From assembly GCF_003762835.1 (NCBI RefSeq), contig NZ_RJWA01000007.1, positions 124,001 to 188,000 on the forward strand: a DNA stretch of 64,000 nucleotides, given 5' to 3'. Both the position numbers and the translations under genes were made by a program. This document shows positions 51,146-59,319 of the stretch, piece after piece (the first letter of the stretch is position 1; each line of letters opens with the position of its first letter). The DNA comes from Micromonospora sp. HM5-17 (GTDB lineage Bacteria > Actinomycetota > Actinomycetes > Mycobacteriales > Micromonosporaceae). The notes below the pieces were generated by a model, which was not told the origin of the DNA, did not search any database, and saw nothing but the letters and a program-made list of their open reading frames with translations.

Positions 51146-51889
51146 ATGAGCCAGCGAACCAGTCACCTCAGCGAGCGTCCGTACGTGCTGATCAGCTGCG
51201 CGACGTCGATCGACGGCTACCTCGACGACGCCACCGACCAGCGGTTGCTGCTCTCCAACGACGAGGACTTCGACCGGGTCGACGCGGTCCGGGCGAGCTG
51301 CGACGCGATCCTGGTCGGGGCGAACACGGTCCGGCTGGACAACCCCCGGCTGCTGGTGCGCTCCGCGGAGCGCCGAAAACGGCGGGTGGCCCGTGGCCTG
51401 CCCCCGTCGCCGATGAAGGTCACGGTGCTGGGCCGGGGAGAACTGGACCCCAACGCCCGGTTCTTCACCGAGGGCGACACCGAGAAGCTCGTCTTCTGCC
51501 CGCCCGCGGCCGTGGAGAAGGCCCGGGAACGCCTCGGCGGCCTGGCCACCGTGGTGGACGGCGGAGGCGACCCGGTCGAGCCGGAGCGGATGCTCGCCGA
51601 CCTCGCTGCCCGGGGCGTACGGCGGCTGCTGGTGGAGGGCGGGGCGAGTGTGCACACCCAGTACCTGACCGCCGGGCTCGCCGACGAACTGCACCTGGTG
51701 ATCGCCCCGTTCTTCGTCGGCGACTGTCGCGCGCCCCGGTTCGTCAGCGACGGCCGGTTCCCGTGGCATCCGGGCCGGCCGGCCAGCCTGGTCGAGGTCC
51801 GGCAGCTCAACGATGTCGTGCTGCTGCGGTACGCGCTCTCCGACCGGTTCGATCCGGCCCTGGTCGGGGCGGCCGGCTGCGTCAGCTGA
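51146..51889 (+). CDS. Stand-alone RibD-C (DHFR-fold) reductase
   Basis: A 247-residue NADPH reductase of the RibD C-terminal family. ISCATSIDGYLDD, ILVGANTVRLDNPRLLVRS and LLVEGGASVHTQYLTAGLAD are diagnostic. No deaminase domain is fused, as in archaeal or fungal reductases that reduce the ribosylaminopyrimidine before deamination. With the adjacent RibA it would give a ribitylamino-pyrimidine. ATG 51146 is 15 bp after ribA; it is the last gene of the run. Confidence 0.88.
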   Translation: MSQRTSHLSERPYVLISCATSIDGYLDDATDQRLLLSNDEDFDRVDAVRASCDAILVGANTVRLDNPRLLVRSAERRKRRVARGLPPSPMKVTVLGRGELDPNARFFTEGDTEKLVFCPPAAVEKARERLGGLATVVDGGGDPVEPERMLADLAARGVRRLLVEGGASVHTQYLTAGLADELHLVIAPFFVGDCRAPRFVSDGRFPWHPGRPASLVEVRQLNDVVLLRYALSDRFDPALVGAAGCVS

Positions 51890-51956
51890 ACCGACGAACG
51901 CAACCCGGCCGGCGCGGGCGGGAGGCCCCTTACCCCCTGCGGCTCCGCGCGGGGCG

Positions 51957-52150
51957 CTACGACACCGTCAGGTTCACACCCTCGACGAGCTGCGCCTCGG
52001 TGTACTGAACCCGCGGCCCCGACCGGCCACCTCCACCCCGTACGGCCCCTTCCCGGCCGGCATCCCACCGATGTTGAACCAGAACACGCACGCCTCGGCC
52101 TGCGACGGGTCGTCCGGGTCGAGTACGGGGTCACCGTCGATGGTTGGCCG
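51957..52150 (-). pseudogene. C-terminal gene remnant, frameshifted
   Basis: One frame reads PTIDGDPVLDPDDPSQAEAC and FWFNIGGMPAGKGPYGVEVA; a shifted frame gives VQYTEAQLVEGVNLTVS and a stop at 51957. Together they look like the end of one protein broken by a frameshift. The N-terminal part is missing and I do not recognise the family. Confidence 0.45.
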
Positions 52151-52405
52151 TCACCCATCGTGTTGTGGTGGTGCCACAAATCACATAGTCGACAGCTATC
52201 GATCAATCTTCATCGCGCTTGGTAGTAGATCGACTCCATGCGGGGTAAATAATCGAAGTCTTTCACTGTTCGTGATCGCCTGCGGCGCTGACGGCGCCGC
52301 CTGCGCCCCGAACGGGACTGCCAGACGCGGGGATGACTGTCAGTATTGGGAAGTGCTATCCCACTTCCCCGGGTGACGGATTTCTTCTGGAGAGAGAGGA
52401 GGGTC
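52151..52405. other. AT-richer leader region before the orphan gene
   Basis: Composition falls sharply in GC from about 52160. TTGTGG-TGGTG-CCACAA (52163-52179) is a small inverted repeat. GAGAGAGGAGGGTC just before 52406 is a strong ribosome binding site. No other gene seen. Confidence 0.5.
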
Positions 52406-52849
52406 ATGTATACCGACGCACCTCATGTGCGCACATGGATAGACCGGCACAACGCCCAAGTGGCTGACCAGAGGGTTTGCGCCCAATTTGAATCATTCCT
52501 TGCCGGTCTCCCGTGGGCTGGAAGTCATATCGATTGGCGTGTGATTCCGTACGAAACAATAGAACTTCCAATCGAGGTTGACGCCGAAACGTTGAAACAG
52601 TGTGCGGAAACAAGGTGGGGTAGACATGGGTGTTTGCTAATAATGTATAACGGTGACGAACCTGGGATCTTCTGTGATGTTACGACTGGCTTGAAAGATT
52701 TAGATCTTCTGTATAGCGCTGCGCCAGGAACGCGGTTTATATGCGGCGCCCGAATGGCTGGGCGCGGTGTGGAGCCCGTCTTTGATGACTTCGCCGAGTT
52801 CGATGGATCTTCGGTACTCGCATACGCGCGCACTCGGGGCTCAGCGTGA
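52406..52849 (+). CDS. AT-rich orphan gene, hypothetical protein
   Basis: A 147-residue soluble protein (MYTDAPHVRTWIDRHNAQVA ... WRVIPYETIELPIEVDAETL ... LLIMYNGDEPGIFCDVTTGL). No family recognised. Codon use (ATA, TTA, AAT, TTT) is unlike every neighbour, so it was probably acquired from a lower-GC source. ATG 52406 has an excellent binding site; longer upstream starts do not. Such lone AT-rich genes between IS elements are often immunity or phage-interaction genes, but this is a guess. Confidence 0.7.
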   Translation: MYTDAPHVRTWIDRHNAQVADQRVCAQFESFLAGLPWAGSHIDWRVIPYETIELPIEVDAETLKQCAETRWGRHGCLLIMYNGDEPGIFCDVTTGLKDLDLLYSAAPGTRFICGARMAGRGVEPVFDDFAEFDGSSVLAYARTRGSA

Positions 52850-53361
52850 CGATGCTTGGATGTGGTTGCCAATACGTACGGTAGTGGCTGGTTGTGCAGG
52901 TTGCCGAAGGTCGGCCTGGGTTGCCGTCACGGTTGCCGTCAGGAAATGCCAAGTATCCGAGAGCATCGATCGATGCTCGGATGGCCCATGTGCGGAGCTA
53001 CTCGGTGGCGTGCCGCGTAGCGGTGCGGCGTCGATCCCCGGAAGCCGTCGCCGTGGCTGGGTGGTGAAGGGATCGTCACGGCTGCGGCCTGTCGAGGGCC
53101 CGACGCGTGGGTGGTGGCTCGGTGTTGTTGGGCGTGCGCGCGTGGCCGTAGGCCCGTAGCGCGTGCGCGCGGCCAGGCTCTGCCGGGCCGCTCTTGAATT
53201 AGGTATAGCAGTTTTGAGCCAGACATCCCGTACCATGCTTGTCTATCGGTCATTTCAGTCTTTTTCGGACTGCCGGCTGGCGTGTGGTGCGTGGTCGGGC
53301 TGGCGCCGTCAGGTGCCTGCCCGGTGGTGTTGGCGGCGAGAGGCGGTAGAGTGAGCCCTTT
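52850..53361. other. Non-coding region (512 bp) between the orphan gene and IS element
   Basis: It contains GGTTGCCGTCA twice in tandem (52920-52941), an 18-bp palindrome (52961-52978) and a GC-rich segment with repeated GCGTGCGCGCG words (53130-53175). No gene is supported. The IS end should lie near 53350, but I could not define its terminal repeats. Confidence 0.4.
52961..52978. repeat. 18-bp perfect palindrome
   Basis: GAGCATCGATCGATGCTC is its own reverse complement; flanking CCGA and GG extend partial symmetry. It could be a regulator site or part of a hairpin after the orphan gene. Confidence 0.8.
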
Positions 53362-54143
53362 TCATCCTGAGTAGCGGCTGGTCTCGACGTGGTGCAGGAC
53401 GAGGATGGCCTGCACGATCGCGGTCGCGCGGCGGGGACAGCAGCGCAGCTTGGCCAAGACCTTCCAGCACGTGAGCGTGGCGATGGCTCGCTCGCCGCGG
53501 GCGCGGATACGGGCGTGCGTACGATTGACGGCCCGCTGGCGGCGGGACAGTTTCGGCCGGTAGCGGTGGCGCTTGAACGGTGTGCGAACGCTTCCGCCGG
53601 CTCCCTATAGCCCTTGTCCGCGAAGGTCATCACGCCGGCGCTGGTCAGCGCCTCGATGATGCCGTGAGCGCGGGCGGCGCTCAGGTCGTGGATGGCGCCG
53701 GGCAGCGCGGGCGAGGCCCAGACCAGGCGGCCCGCCGCGTCCGCGGTGACCTGCACGTTCACGCCGTGCCGTTGGTGTTTGCCGGAGTAGTGGGGCCTCT
53801 GGTCGGCGACTCGGTCGATCGGTATCAGGGTGCCGTCGAGGATCGCGTGCGCCAGTTTGCGGATCCGCGCCATGGCGGTGGCCAGGTCGTCGGCGGCTGC
53901 GGCGAGCAGGTCGACAGCTTCGCGGACGTAGCGCCAGGCGGTGGTGATGCTGATGCCGAACCCGGCGGCGAGTCGGGTGTAGGTGTCGCCGTTGCGCAGG
54001 TGAGCGAGGGTGAGCAGGGCTTGGCGGCCGGGGTCGAGACGCCGCCACCGCGATCGACGCTGCCGGCGGCGGGTGCGAATGCGGTCGGCGAGGTGGTTCA
54101 GGGTTCGACTGGACAGGGGGATCGTGGCGGGGTGAGACAGCAC
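53362..54143 (-). mobile_element. IS5-family (DDE_Tnp_4 type) transposase, frameshifted
   Basis: The start region (VLSHPATIPLSSRTLNHLAD, LDPGRQALLTLAHLRNGDTY, HGVNVQVTADAAGRLVWASP) and FADKGY are read from GTG 54143. At about 53605 one base seems missing: the second half continues in another frame as GSVRTPFKRHRYRPKLSRRQ, HARIRARGERAIATL, KVLAKLRCCPRR, ILVLHHVETSRYSG to stop 53362. The DDE transposase is thus interrupted, unless frameshifting is programmed. Terminal inverted repeats were not located. Confidence 0.8.
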
Positions 54144-54199
54144 GGCGAGGATCCCGGTCGGGCATCGGGTTTTGGTCGACTGCTGTCTTACCTGGAGCC

Positions 54200-54869
54200 T
54201 CGCCCTCATTCCTCCCCGCGAGCTGGGCTACGGGTCGGGGATGACCTGCTGGCGCAGGCTACGCCGCTGGACCGACGCCGGGGTGTTCGACCGGCTGCAC
54301 CGCCTGCTGCTGGCCGAGGTGAACGCCGCGGGTCGGATCGACTGGTCACGCGCGATCGTCGACGGCGGACACATCCCCGCGAAGAAAGGGGCGAGGGGAC
54401 CGGCCCGTCCCCGGTCAACCGGGGTAAACCAGGCAGCAAGCATCATGTGATCACCGACGGCGAGGGGACACCCCTTGCCGTGTTGACCACCGGTGGGAAC
54501 GTGCCGGACATCAGCAGAGCCGTCGACCTGGTCGACGCGGTACCACCCATCGCCGGACGACGCGGCAGGCCCCGCCGACGGTTCCCCGTGCTGTTGGCGG
54601 ACACGGGATACGACAGCGCCAGGTTCCGCACCGCCTGCCGGCAACGGCGCACCGGGCCGATCATCCCCCGCCGTGGGCGGAAGCACATCAAGGGACTGGG
54701 CAGGCTGCGCTACGTCGTGGAACAGAGCATCGCCCTGCCCCACCAGTTCCGCCGCCTGGCCGTCCGATGGGAACGCCACCTCGACCTCCACGAGGCGTTG
54801 GTCAGTCTCGACTGCGCCCTGATCTGCTGGAGGCGTCTGACCAAGCGAACAACCTCAAGATCGTGTTAG
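54200..54869 (+). mobile_element. IS5-family (IS427-like) transposase, 5'-truncated and frameshifted
   Basis: From PPRELGYGSGMTCWRRLRRW and HRLLLAEVNAAGRIDWSRAI the frame shifts near 54390 to give GKPGSKHHVITDGEGTPLAV, GRPRRRFPVLLADTGYDSAR, RYVVEQSIALPHQFRRLAVR. This is the central and C-terminal part of an IS427-group transposase. The first about 60 residues are missing, apparently replaced by the neighbouring element inserted head-on. It cannot be active. Confidence 0.8.
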
Positions 54870-55164
54870 GAGCTCTTAGGTGGGATACACCTGGTAGACC
54901 GTCAGTCGATGCCCTACACGCAGGGTCTCTGTGGCGTTGTCGGCGCAGCCGTCCTCGCCCTGACCAGGCCGCATCGTCGAAAAGAGGACCGCCGAGCGTA
55001 CGTCGCGCGTCCATCAGCGACCCCTCGGCAGGTTCCCTGGCGCGGATTCCCTGGCGCGGGGCCTCGGCGATGGATGACCGTGGGTCACACGCTATTCCAG
55101 TGGCTGCCCGGTACGGCGTACGCCTCCGGGGGCTGTGGAGGCGTACGCCGTACGACGGGTCGGG
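54870..55164. other. Intergenic region (295 bp) after the IS pair
   Basis: Apart from the terminator at its right end, no feature was recognised; it probably contains the outer end of the second IS. Confidence 0.4.
55111..55153 (-). terminator. Terminator after the XRE-DUF397 pair
   Basis: A perfect 17-bp stem (55111-55127 with 55137-55153) and 9-nt loop lie 12 bp after the DUF397 stop on the minus strand. Confidence 0.8.
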
Positions 55165-55368
55165 TCAGCGGGTGATGGTGCCGGTCTTGACGGCGGTGAC
55201 GAAGGCGGCCCAGCCGGTCGGGCCGATGGTCAGGACGGGGCCGGTCGGGTCCTTGCTGTCGCGGAGGGCGACGATGCCGGGCAGGTTGTCGGCGACTTCG
55301 ACGCAGTCGCCTCCGTTGCCGCCGCTGCGGGTGCTCTTGCGCCAGCGGGCGCCGGTCAGGTCAGTCAT
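55165..55368 (-). CDS. DUF397 protein (partner of XRE regulator)
   Basis: A 67-residue DUF397 protein with the typical ARWRKSTRSGGNGGDCVEVA and VALRDSKDPTGPVL. These small proteins pair with XRE/DUF5753 regulators in Streptomyces-like bacteria (BldB/WhiJ-type systems) and may act as antagonists. ATG 55368 overlaps the XRE stop by 8 bp. Confidence 0.9.
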   Translation of the reverse strand: MTDLTGARWRKSTRSGGNGGDCVEVADNLPGIVALRDSKDPTGPVLTIGPTGWAAFVTAVKTGTITR

Positions 55369-56251
55369 GGTGGACCTCATGGATGAGTGCATTGATCAGA
55401 TTCTTTGATTGTCTCTCATCGGGGGCGAGCGCGGTGAGCCCCTGCCACACGTTTTCGTATGCGGTCAGCTCGTTCGGCTTATCGAGGTAGATCGCCCCGG
55501 TCAGCGACTCGCTGTAGACGACGGACGGCTCGGGCAGGCTGCGACCGCCGTTGCCGGGCGGGAAGTCGAGGATGACGAACGATCCCGCGATCGCTCCGGA
55601 GTGCGGCCCGGCGGCCAGTGGCAGTACCCGCAGCGAGACGTTCGGCAGTTCGGCGACCCGCAGCAGGTGGCGGAGCTGGTTGGCCATCAGCTCCGGGCCG
55701 CCGACGGTCCGGCGCAGGACCGCCTCGGAGAGGATCGCCTCCAGCCTGGGCGCCTTCGGCAGTCGTCGGGTGAGTAGGGACTGTCGCTGCAACCGGACGG
55801 CGACCAGACGCTCCCGATCCTCCTCGCTCATTGTCGGACGGTCGAGCCGGTAGATCGCGTCCGCGTACTCGCGCGTCTGGAACAGGCCCGGGATCAGCGT
55901 CTCGTCGTACCGACGCAGGTGGGAGGCGGCGGCCTCCAGGCCGACGTACAGCTCGAACCAGCTCGGGATGGCGTCGCCGTAGGCGTGCCACCAGCCCTTC
56001 GCCTTGGTCTCGATGGCGAGGCCGCGCATCGCCTCGGCCATCTCGGGCGAGACGCCGTACAGCTCGCAGAGCGCCTGCACGTCGAGCATCCGGATCGCGC
56101 CCAGCCCGCTCTCGATCCGCCAGACCTTCTGACGGCTGTACTCGAGAATCTCGGCGGCGGCGTCCAGCGTGACGCCGGCCTCGGTGCGGTACTGCCGCAG
56201 CAGCCGGCCGAGCTGTCGTCGCGGCACCGTCGAGCCGATCTCTTCTGCCAT
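55361..56251 (-). CDS. XRE-family regulator with DUF5753 domain (WhiJ-like)
   Basis: A 296-residue regulator. The N-terminal helix-turn-helix is LGRLLRQYRTEAGVTLDAAA, YSRQKVWRIESG. The DUF5753 domain is WFELYVGLEAAASHLRRYDE, LIPGLFQTREYA and LRVLPLAAGPHSG. Such proteins modulate differentiation in Streptomyces with a DUF397 partner, here coupled downstream. ATG 56251 follows GGGGAGATCCGAC. Confidence 0.92.
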   Translation of the reverse strand: MAEEIGSTVPRRQLGRLLRQYRTEAGVTLDAAAEILEYSRQKVWRIESGLGAIRMLDVQALCELYGVSPEMAEAMRGLAIETKAKGWWHAYGDAIPSWFELYVGLEAAASHLRRYDETLIPGLFQTREYADAIYRLDRPTMSEEDRERLVAVRLQRQSLLTRRLPKAPRLEAILSEAVLRRTVGGPELMANQLRHLLRVAELPNVSLRVLPLAAGPHSGAIAGSFVILDFPPGNGGRSLPEPSVVYSESLTGAIYLDKPNELTAYENVWQGLTALAPDERQSKNLINALIHEVHHD

Positions 56252-56520
56252 GTCGGATCTCCCCAGTTCCATGGCGCAACACTGTGGATGCCTGCCCCGC
56301 ACCGCCCCGAGGTAACGGCAGAGAAAGTCGGTCCACGCTGCGGGTTTTCCTGCTCCGAAGCGTTGCGCTCTCACTCCGGACTGTTCCAGGATGGCGCCTG
56401 AGACGACAGATGTCGACACCTATCGTCATCTGCTGACAGGAAACTGCGTCGTGGTGCCGCCGTGGCACGGCAGCGACGCGGCGACGGCATATCCCCGGAT
56501 CGAAGAGAGGCGGGCTCATC
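56252..56520. other. Divergent region between XRE gene and the second DivIVA-like module
   Basis: It should carry both promoters. No clear hexamers or operators were found. Confidence 0.4.
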
Positions 56521-56850
56521 GTGCGTGTCGGGTGGTCACGGATCCGCCGGCTGAGACGGCCGGCAAGGCAGCGGCAGGGACAGAGCCGAGGACGGTGTTA
56601 CCGGTCGGCGGCGTACGTGCCGTTGCGGCCGTGGCAGGTGCGGGACCGGCGCTTCCGGCTCGCCCGCGTCGGGCAGCGGGGCTACGACCGGGCCGAGGTT
56701 CGGGAGTTCCTCACCCGGGTCGCGGAGGACCTGGCCGCCGTGTACGCCGAGCTGGCCCGCAGCCAGCAGGAAACGGCCCGGATCAAGGACGCGCTGCGCC
56801 GCTGGCAGTCCGCGCAGGCCGGCACGGTCGGCGAGCGGGGCCGGCGGTGA
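56521..56850 (+). CDS. Small DivIVA-like coiled-coil protein (second copy)
   Basis: A 109-residue paralogue of the protein at 32547. Shared elements: basic N-terminus, RFRLARVGQRGYDRAEVREF, LTRVAEDLAAVYAEL and ARIKDALRRWQSAQA. GTG 56521 has GAGAGGCGGG upstream. The stop overlaps the next gene as GTGA, as in the first copy. Confidence 0.75.
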   Translation: MRVGWSRIRRLRRPARQRQGQSRGRCYRSAAYVPLRPWQVRDRRFRLARVGQRGYDRAEVREFLTRVAEDLAAVYAELARSQQETARIKDALRRWQSAQAGTVGERGRR

Positions 56851-57167
56851 CCCGGTACGTCATTCACCTGCCGGTGACCGTGGCCGACCTGGATGCGGCG
56901 GTCCGGCTGGCCCGGGTGGTGGCCCGGACGATGAGCTTCCTGCCGCAGGTCGACGCGCAGGCGACGACCGTCGCGGCAGAGGTGGAGCACGCGGCGGCGG
57001 AGTCGGCAGAGGCGGCGGGGGCGGTGACGGGAGTGGAGGCGGTGGCGGATCCCGACGTACGCCATCGGGTCTTCTGCGACCGGCGGCTGCCCAGCGGCCG
57101 GCCCTGTCTGCTGCGGCCCGGCCACGACGGCGCCTGCTCCCGACGGATCGGGCGGCGGTCGTGCTGA
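56847..57167 (+). CDS. Partner of the second DivIVA-like protein
   Basis: A 106-residue paralogue of the protein at 32900 (VTRYVIHLPVTVADLDAAVR, RVVARTMSFLPQVDAQA). The C-terminal cysteine segment (FCDRRLPSGRPCLLRPGHDG) again has a Cys-Cys-His pattern that could bind zinc. An alanine/glutamate-rich insert makes it longer than the first copy. Confidence 0.72.
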   Translation: MTRYVIHLPVTVADLDAAVRLARVVARTMSFLPQVDAQATTVAAEVEHAAAESAEAAGAVTGVEAVADPDVRHRVFCDRRLPSGRPCLLRPGHDGACSRRIGRRSC

Positions 57168-57302
57168 CCGGCGCGCGGCCGATACCCGAGTCGGCGGCGT
57201 GGCCGCCGTGCCGACCGGCGGCCCACCGCTCGCCGGTGCGACCGTGCCGCGCCGGCCCGTCCCACCACGTCTGACGACCCGTGACTCGAGAGAGGCGCCG
57301 AG

Positions 57303-57482
57303 GTGACCTCGTACGTCGTGCTGGCCGTGGTGGCGGTGCTCGGCTTCGCCGCCGGCCTGTTCCTGTTCAAGGTCAAGTCCCGTTGGTGCCGGCGGTGTGG
57401 CGCCTGGTTGACCTGCCCCGACTGTCGCAACCGGGTGCCGTACCCGTTTCTGCGCAACGACCGTGGCCCCGGCCAGTGGTGA
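57303..57482 (+). CDS. Tiny membrane protein with zinc-ribbon cysteines
   Basis: A 59-residue protein read directly from GTG 57303: one membrane helix (VVLAVVAVLGFAAGLFLF) then WCRRCGAWLTCPDC, a four-cysteine zinc ribbon, and a short polar end. GAGAGAGG lies upstream. It lies in the DivIVA-like module 135 bp after the previous gene and may be a membrane partner. The zinc-ribbon theme recurs in the large protein of the first module. Confidence 0.6.
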   Translation: MTSYVVLAVVAVLGFAAGLFLFKVKSRWCRRCGAWLTCPDCRNRVPYPFLRNDRGPGQW

Positions 57483-57582
57483 GCCGGCCTCATGCTCCTG
57501 CCCGCCGTCGTCGTTTCCGGCAAGACGCGGCGGCGGGCAGGACCCCCACAGGACCCCCAGACTGAAGGATGGTGTTCCACCC

Positions 57583-57822
57583 GTGACCAGTGCACCGGCC
57601 CCGCTGGCCCGGCCCGGCGACGTCGTGCGGCTCGCCGTCGAGGACTACCTCTACGGCGACGCCCCGGTCACGGTACGGGTCGTCGGGATCGACGCCGGCC
57701 TGGACCGGATACCCGGCCTGGAATGGGTCCGGATCCTCGCGGTCGACGTCGCGGCACCGGACGGCGAACCGTTCACGACCGTCGAGCCTTGCGCGCCTGC
57801 TCCAGTACGGGAATGGCGGTGA
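57583..57822 (+). CDS. Small protein of the DivIVA-like module, 3' end overrun by convergent gene
   Basis: A 79-residue protein (PGDVVRLAVEDYLYGDAPVT, VRVVGIDAGLDRIPGLEWVR). GTG 57583. Its last 50 bp overlap the end of the convergent cyclo-ligase gene, and its C-terminus (APAPVREWR) is simply the reverse reading of that gene. It probably lost its own 3' end when the neighbouring DNA arrived. Function unknown. Confidence 0.55.
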   Translation: MTSAPAPLARPGDVVRLAVEDYLYGDAPVTVRVVGIDAGLDRIPGLEWVRILAVDVAAPDGEPFTTVEPCAPAPVREWR

Positions 57823-58504
57823 TTTTCTCCAAGCTCAGGCTGTCCCAGTACAGGCCGGCGGGACGGCGTGCTTGCCCACACCGGATGACCTCCTCCGGTG
57901 TCACGATCAGATCGACGCTGAAGTCATGCTTGGTCTCGGGCAGATCGTCCTCAACGACCTGCAGCGAATGCACCGTCGTCACGATGGTCGTGTTCGGCCC
58001 GATCAGTCCAGCCTCTCGTAGTAGCGCTACCTCGATGTCCGAGTAGCCCGCGCCCTTGCCCAGTCGCACCCCGCGCCGGTTGACCGCGACGCTTCCGCAC
58101 ACGATGAGGTCAACCGGCTTCATCTCCTCGACACCGATCTTTCGCGCCACGCTGGCGGCTACCTTGCTCGACGCGGCCTCACTGGGCGGCACGGTCAGCT
58201 TCGCGGGGTCGAGCACGTAGAACGGCAGGGCTTTGGCCAGCTTGGGAACTGCCATGTAGACCAGCTTGCCCTCCGCGAGCGCCCGTGCTCGGACGGGAAG
58301 CTGGGCCTTGTCGGGCACCGCCTTGACGACGTGGGCCGACTGCCAGACGGGCAGCTCAGCAAGGCGATGAGCAGCAGCCTCGGCCCCGTAGAAGGCGGGG
58401 ATGCGTCCGTGTACGCCAGGCGGTACGGCTCGCTCCTGCTCCAGGAGCGTCCACACGCGTTCCCTGATCGCCTGCTTGGCCTGGTCGGTGCTTACGCCGG
58501 TCAA
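57773..58504 (-). CDS. 5-formyltetrahydrofolate cyclo-ligase family protein
   Basis: A 243-residue member of the 5-FTHF cyclo-ligase family. LGKGAGYSDIEVALLREAG matches the G-x-G-x-G-Y-Y-D family motif in degenerate form, and AVPDKAQLPVRARALAEGKL the substrate region. The protein is longer than housekeeping enzymes (about 190-200) and divergent, so its substrate may differ. ATG 58504. Codon use is less GC-biased than its neighbours, suggesting transfer. Confidence 0.75.
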   Translation of the reverse strand: MTGVSTDQAKQAIRERVWTLLEQERAVPPGVHGRIPAFYGAEAAAHRLAELPVWQSAHVVKAVPDKAQLPVRARALAEGKLVYMAVPKLAKALPFYVLDPAKLTVPPSEAASSKVAASVARKIGVEEMKPVDLIVCGSVAVNRRGVRLGKGAGYSDIEVALLREAGLIGPNTTIVTTVHSLQVVEDDLPETKHDFSVDLIVTPEEVIRCGQARRPAGLYWDSLSLEKITAIPVLEQARKARRS

Positions 58505-58647
58505 CTCCGCTCCCTTACGCCGCCGCCATCAGGGGGAGCAGCCGGTCATACACATCCTGGACGACCGGCACCTGTCGCCAGGGCCGCAGCTCCCGGCCAG
58601 CACGGATACCGTGACGTGGTTGTCGTCCATGGGACGTCACGTCGCCG

Positions 58648-59319
58648 TCACCCTGGCCGGCGCTCGTCCTCGGCGCCGGGGTGGCTGGCGGGCGGCGGCG
58701 GGTTCGGTGGTGGCGGGTTCGACGGCGCAGGGTTGGCACTCGGCGGCGGATAGACGGCCGTCGGAGAGACGACGACGGGCGGGTACGGGTACGCCGGGCC
58801 GGAGCGGAACGGTTGCCGGTAGCGCGCGGCCCGGCGCTGGGCGGCGATACGCTGGCGGGCAGCGCGGTACTCGCGGAAGAAGCGTCTGGACGCGGGCCCG
58901 GCCAGCAGGACCGCCCCACCCGCGAGCAGCAGCGCGGTCAGCACCGCCGTACCGGTCATCAGCCACCGGTGCCACGGGATCGCGGCGAACGGGTCGGCGA
59001 GCACCACGGTGCCGGCGACCAGCACCGACAGCCCGGTGTAGACCCAGGTCATCGCGCGTGCGCCCGACCAGCCGTAGCCGTCGAGCAGCGTCAGCAGCAC
59101 GGTCACCAGCACACCGCACACGGCGAGACCGGCCGCCAACAGGAGCAGCAGCGTGGCGACCGCGCCGGCCTCGGCGCTCTGCGCCAGGTCGCTGTAGTGG
59201 CGGCGGTACTCCGGGATCGCGAACAGCGTGGCGACGGCGGCGGCCAGCCAGAACGCGGACGCGCCGGCGTAGAGGTAGAGGGAGGCCAGCAGGCTGCCGG
59301 GACGCCTCGGCGCGGTCAC
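58648..59319 (-). CDS. Four-helix membrane protein with proline-rich tail
   Basis: A 223-residue protein with four membrane helices (LYAGASAFWLAAAVATLF; VATLLLLLAAGLAVCGVLVT; WVYTGLSVLVAGTVVLA; TGTAVLTALLLAGGAVLLA), then a basic segment and a Pro/Ser/Ala-rich C-terminus. GTG 59319 overlaps the stop of the upstream gene (GTGA), so it is probably the membrane partner of that surface protein. Family unknown. Confidence 0.72.
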   Translation of the reverse strand: MTAPRRPGSLLASLYLYAGASAFWLAAAVATLFAIPEYRRHYSDLAQSAEAGAVATLLLLLAAGLAVCGVLVTVLLTLLDGYGWSGARAMTWVYTGLSVLVAGTVVLADPFAAIPWHRWLMTGTAVLTALLLAGGAVLLAGPASRRFFREYRAARQRIAAQRRAARYRQPFRSGPAYPYPPVVVSPTAVYPPPSANPAPSNPPPPNPPPPASHPGAEDERRPG

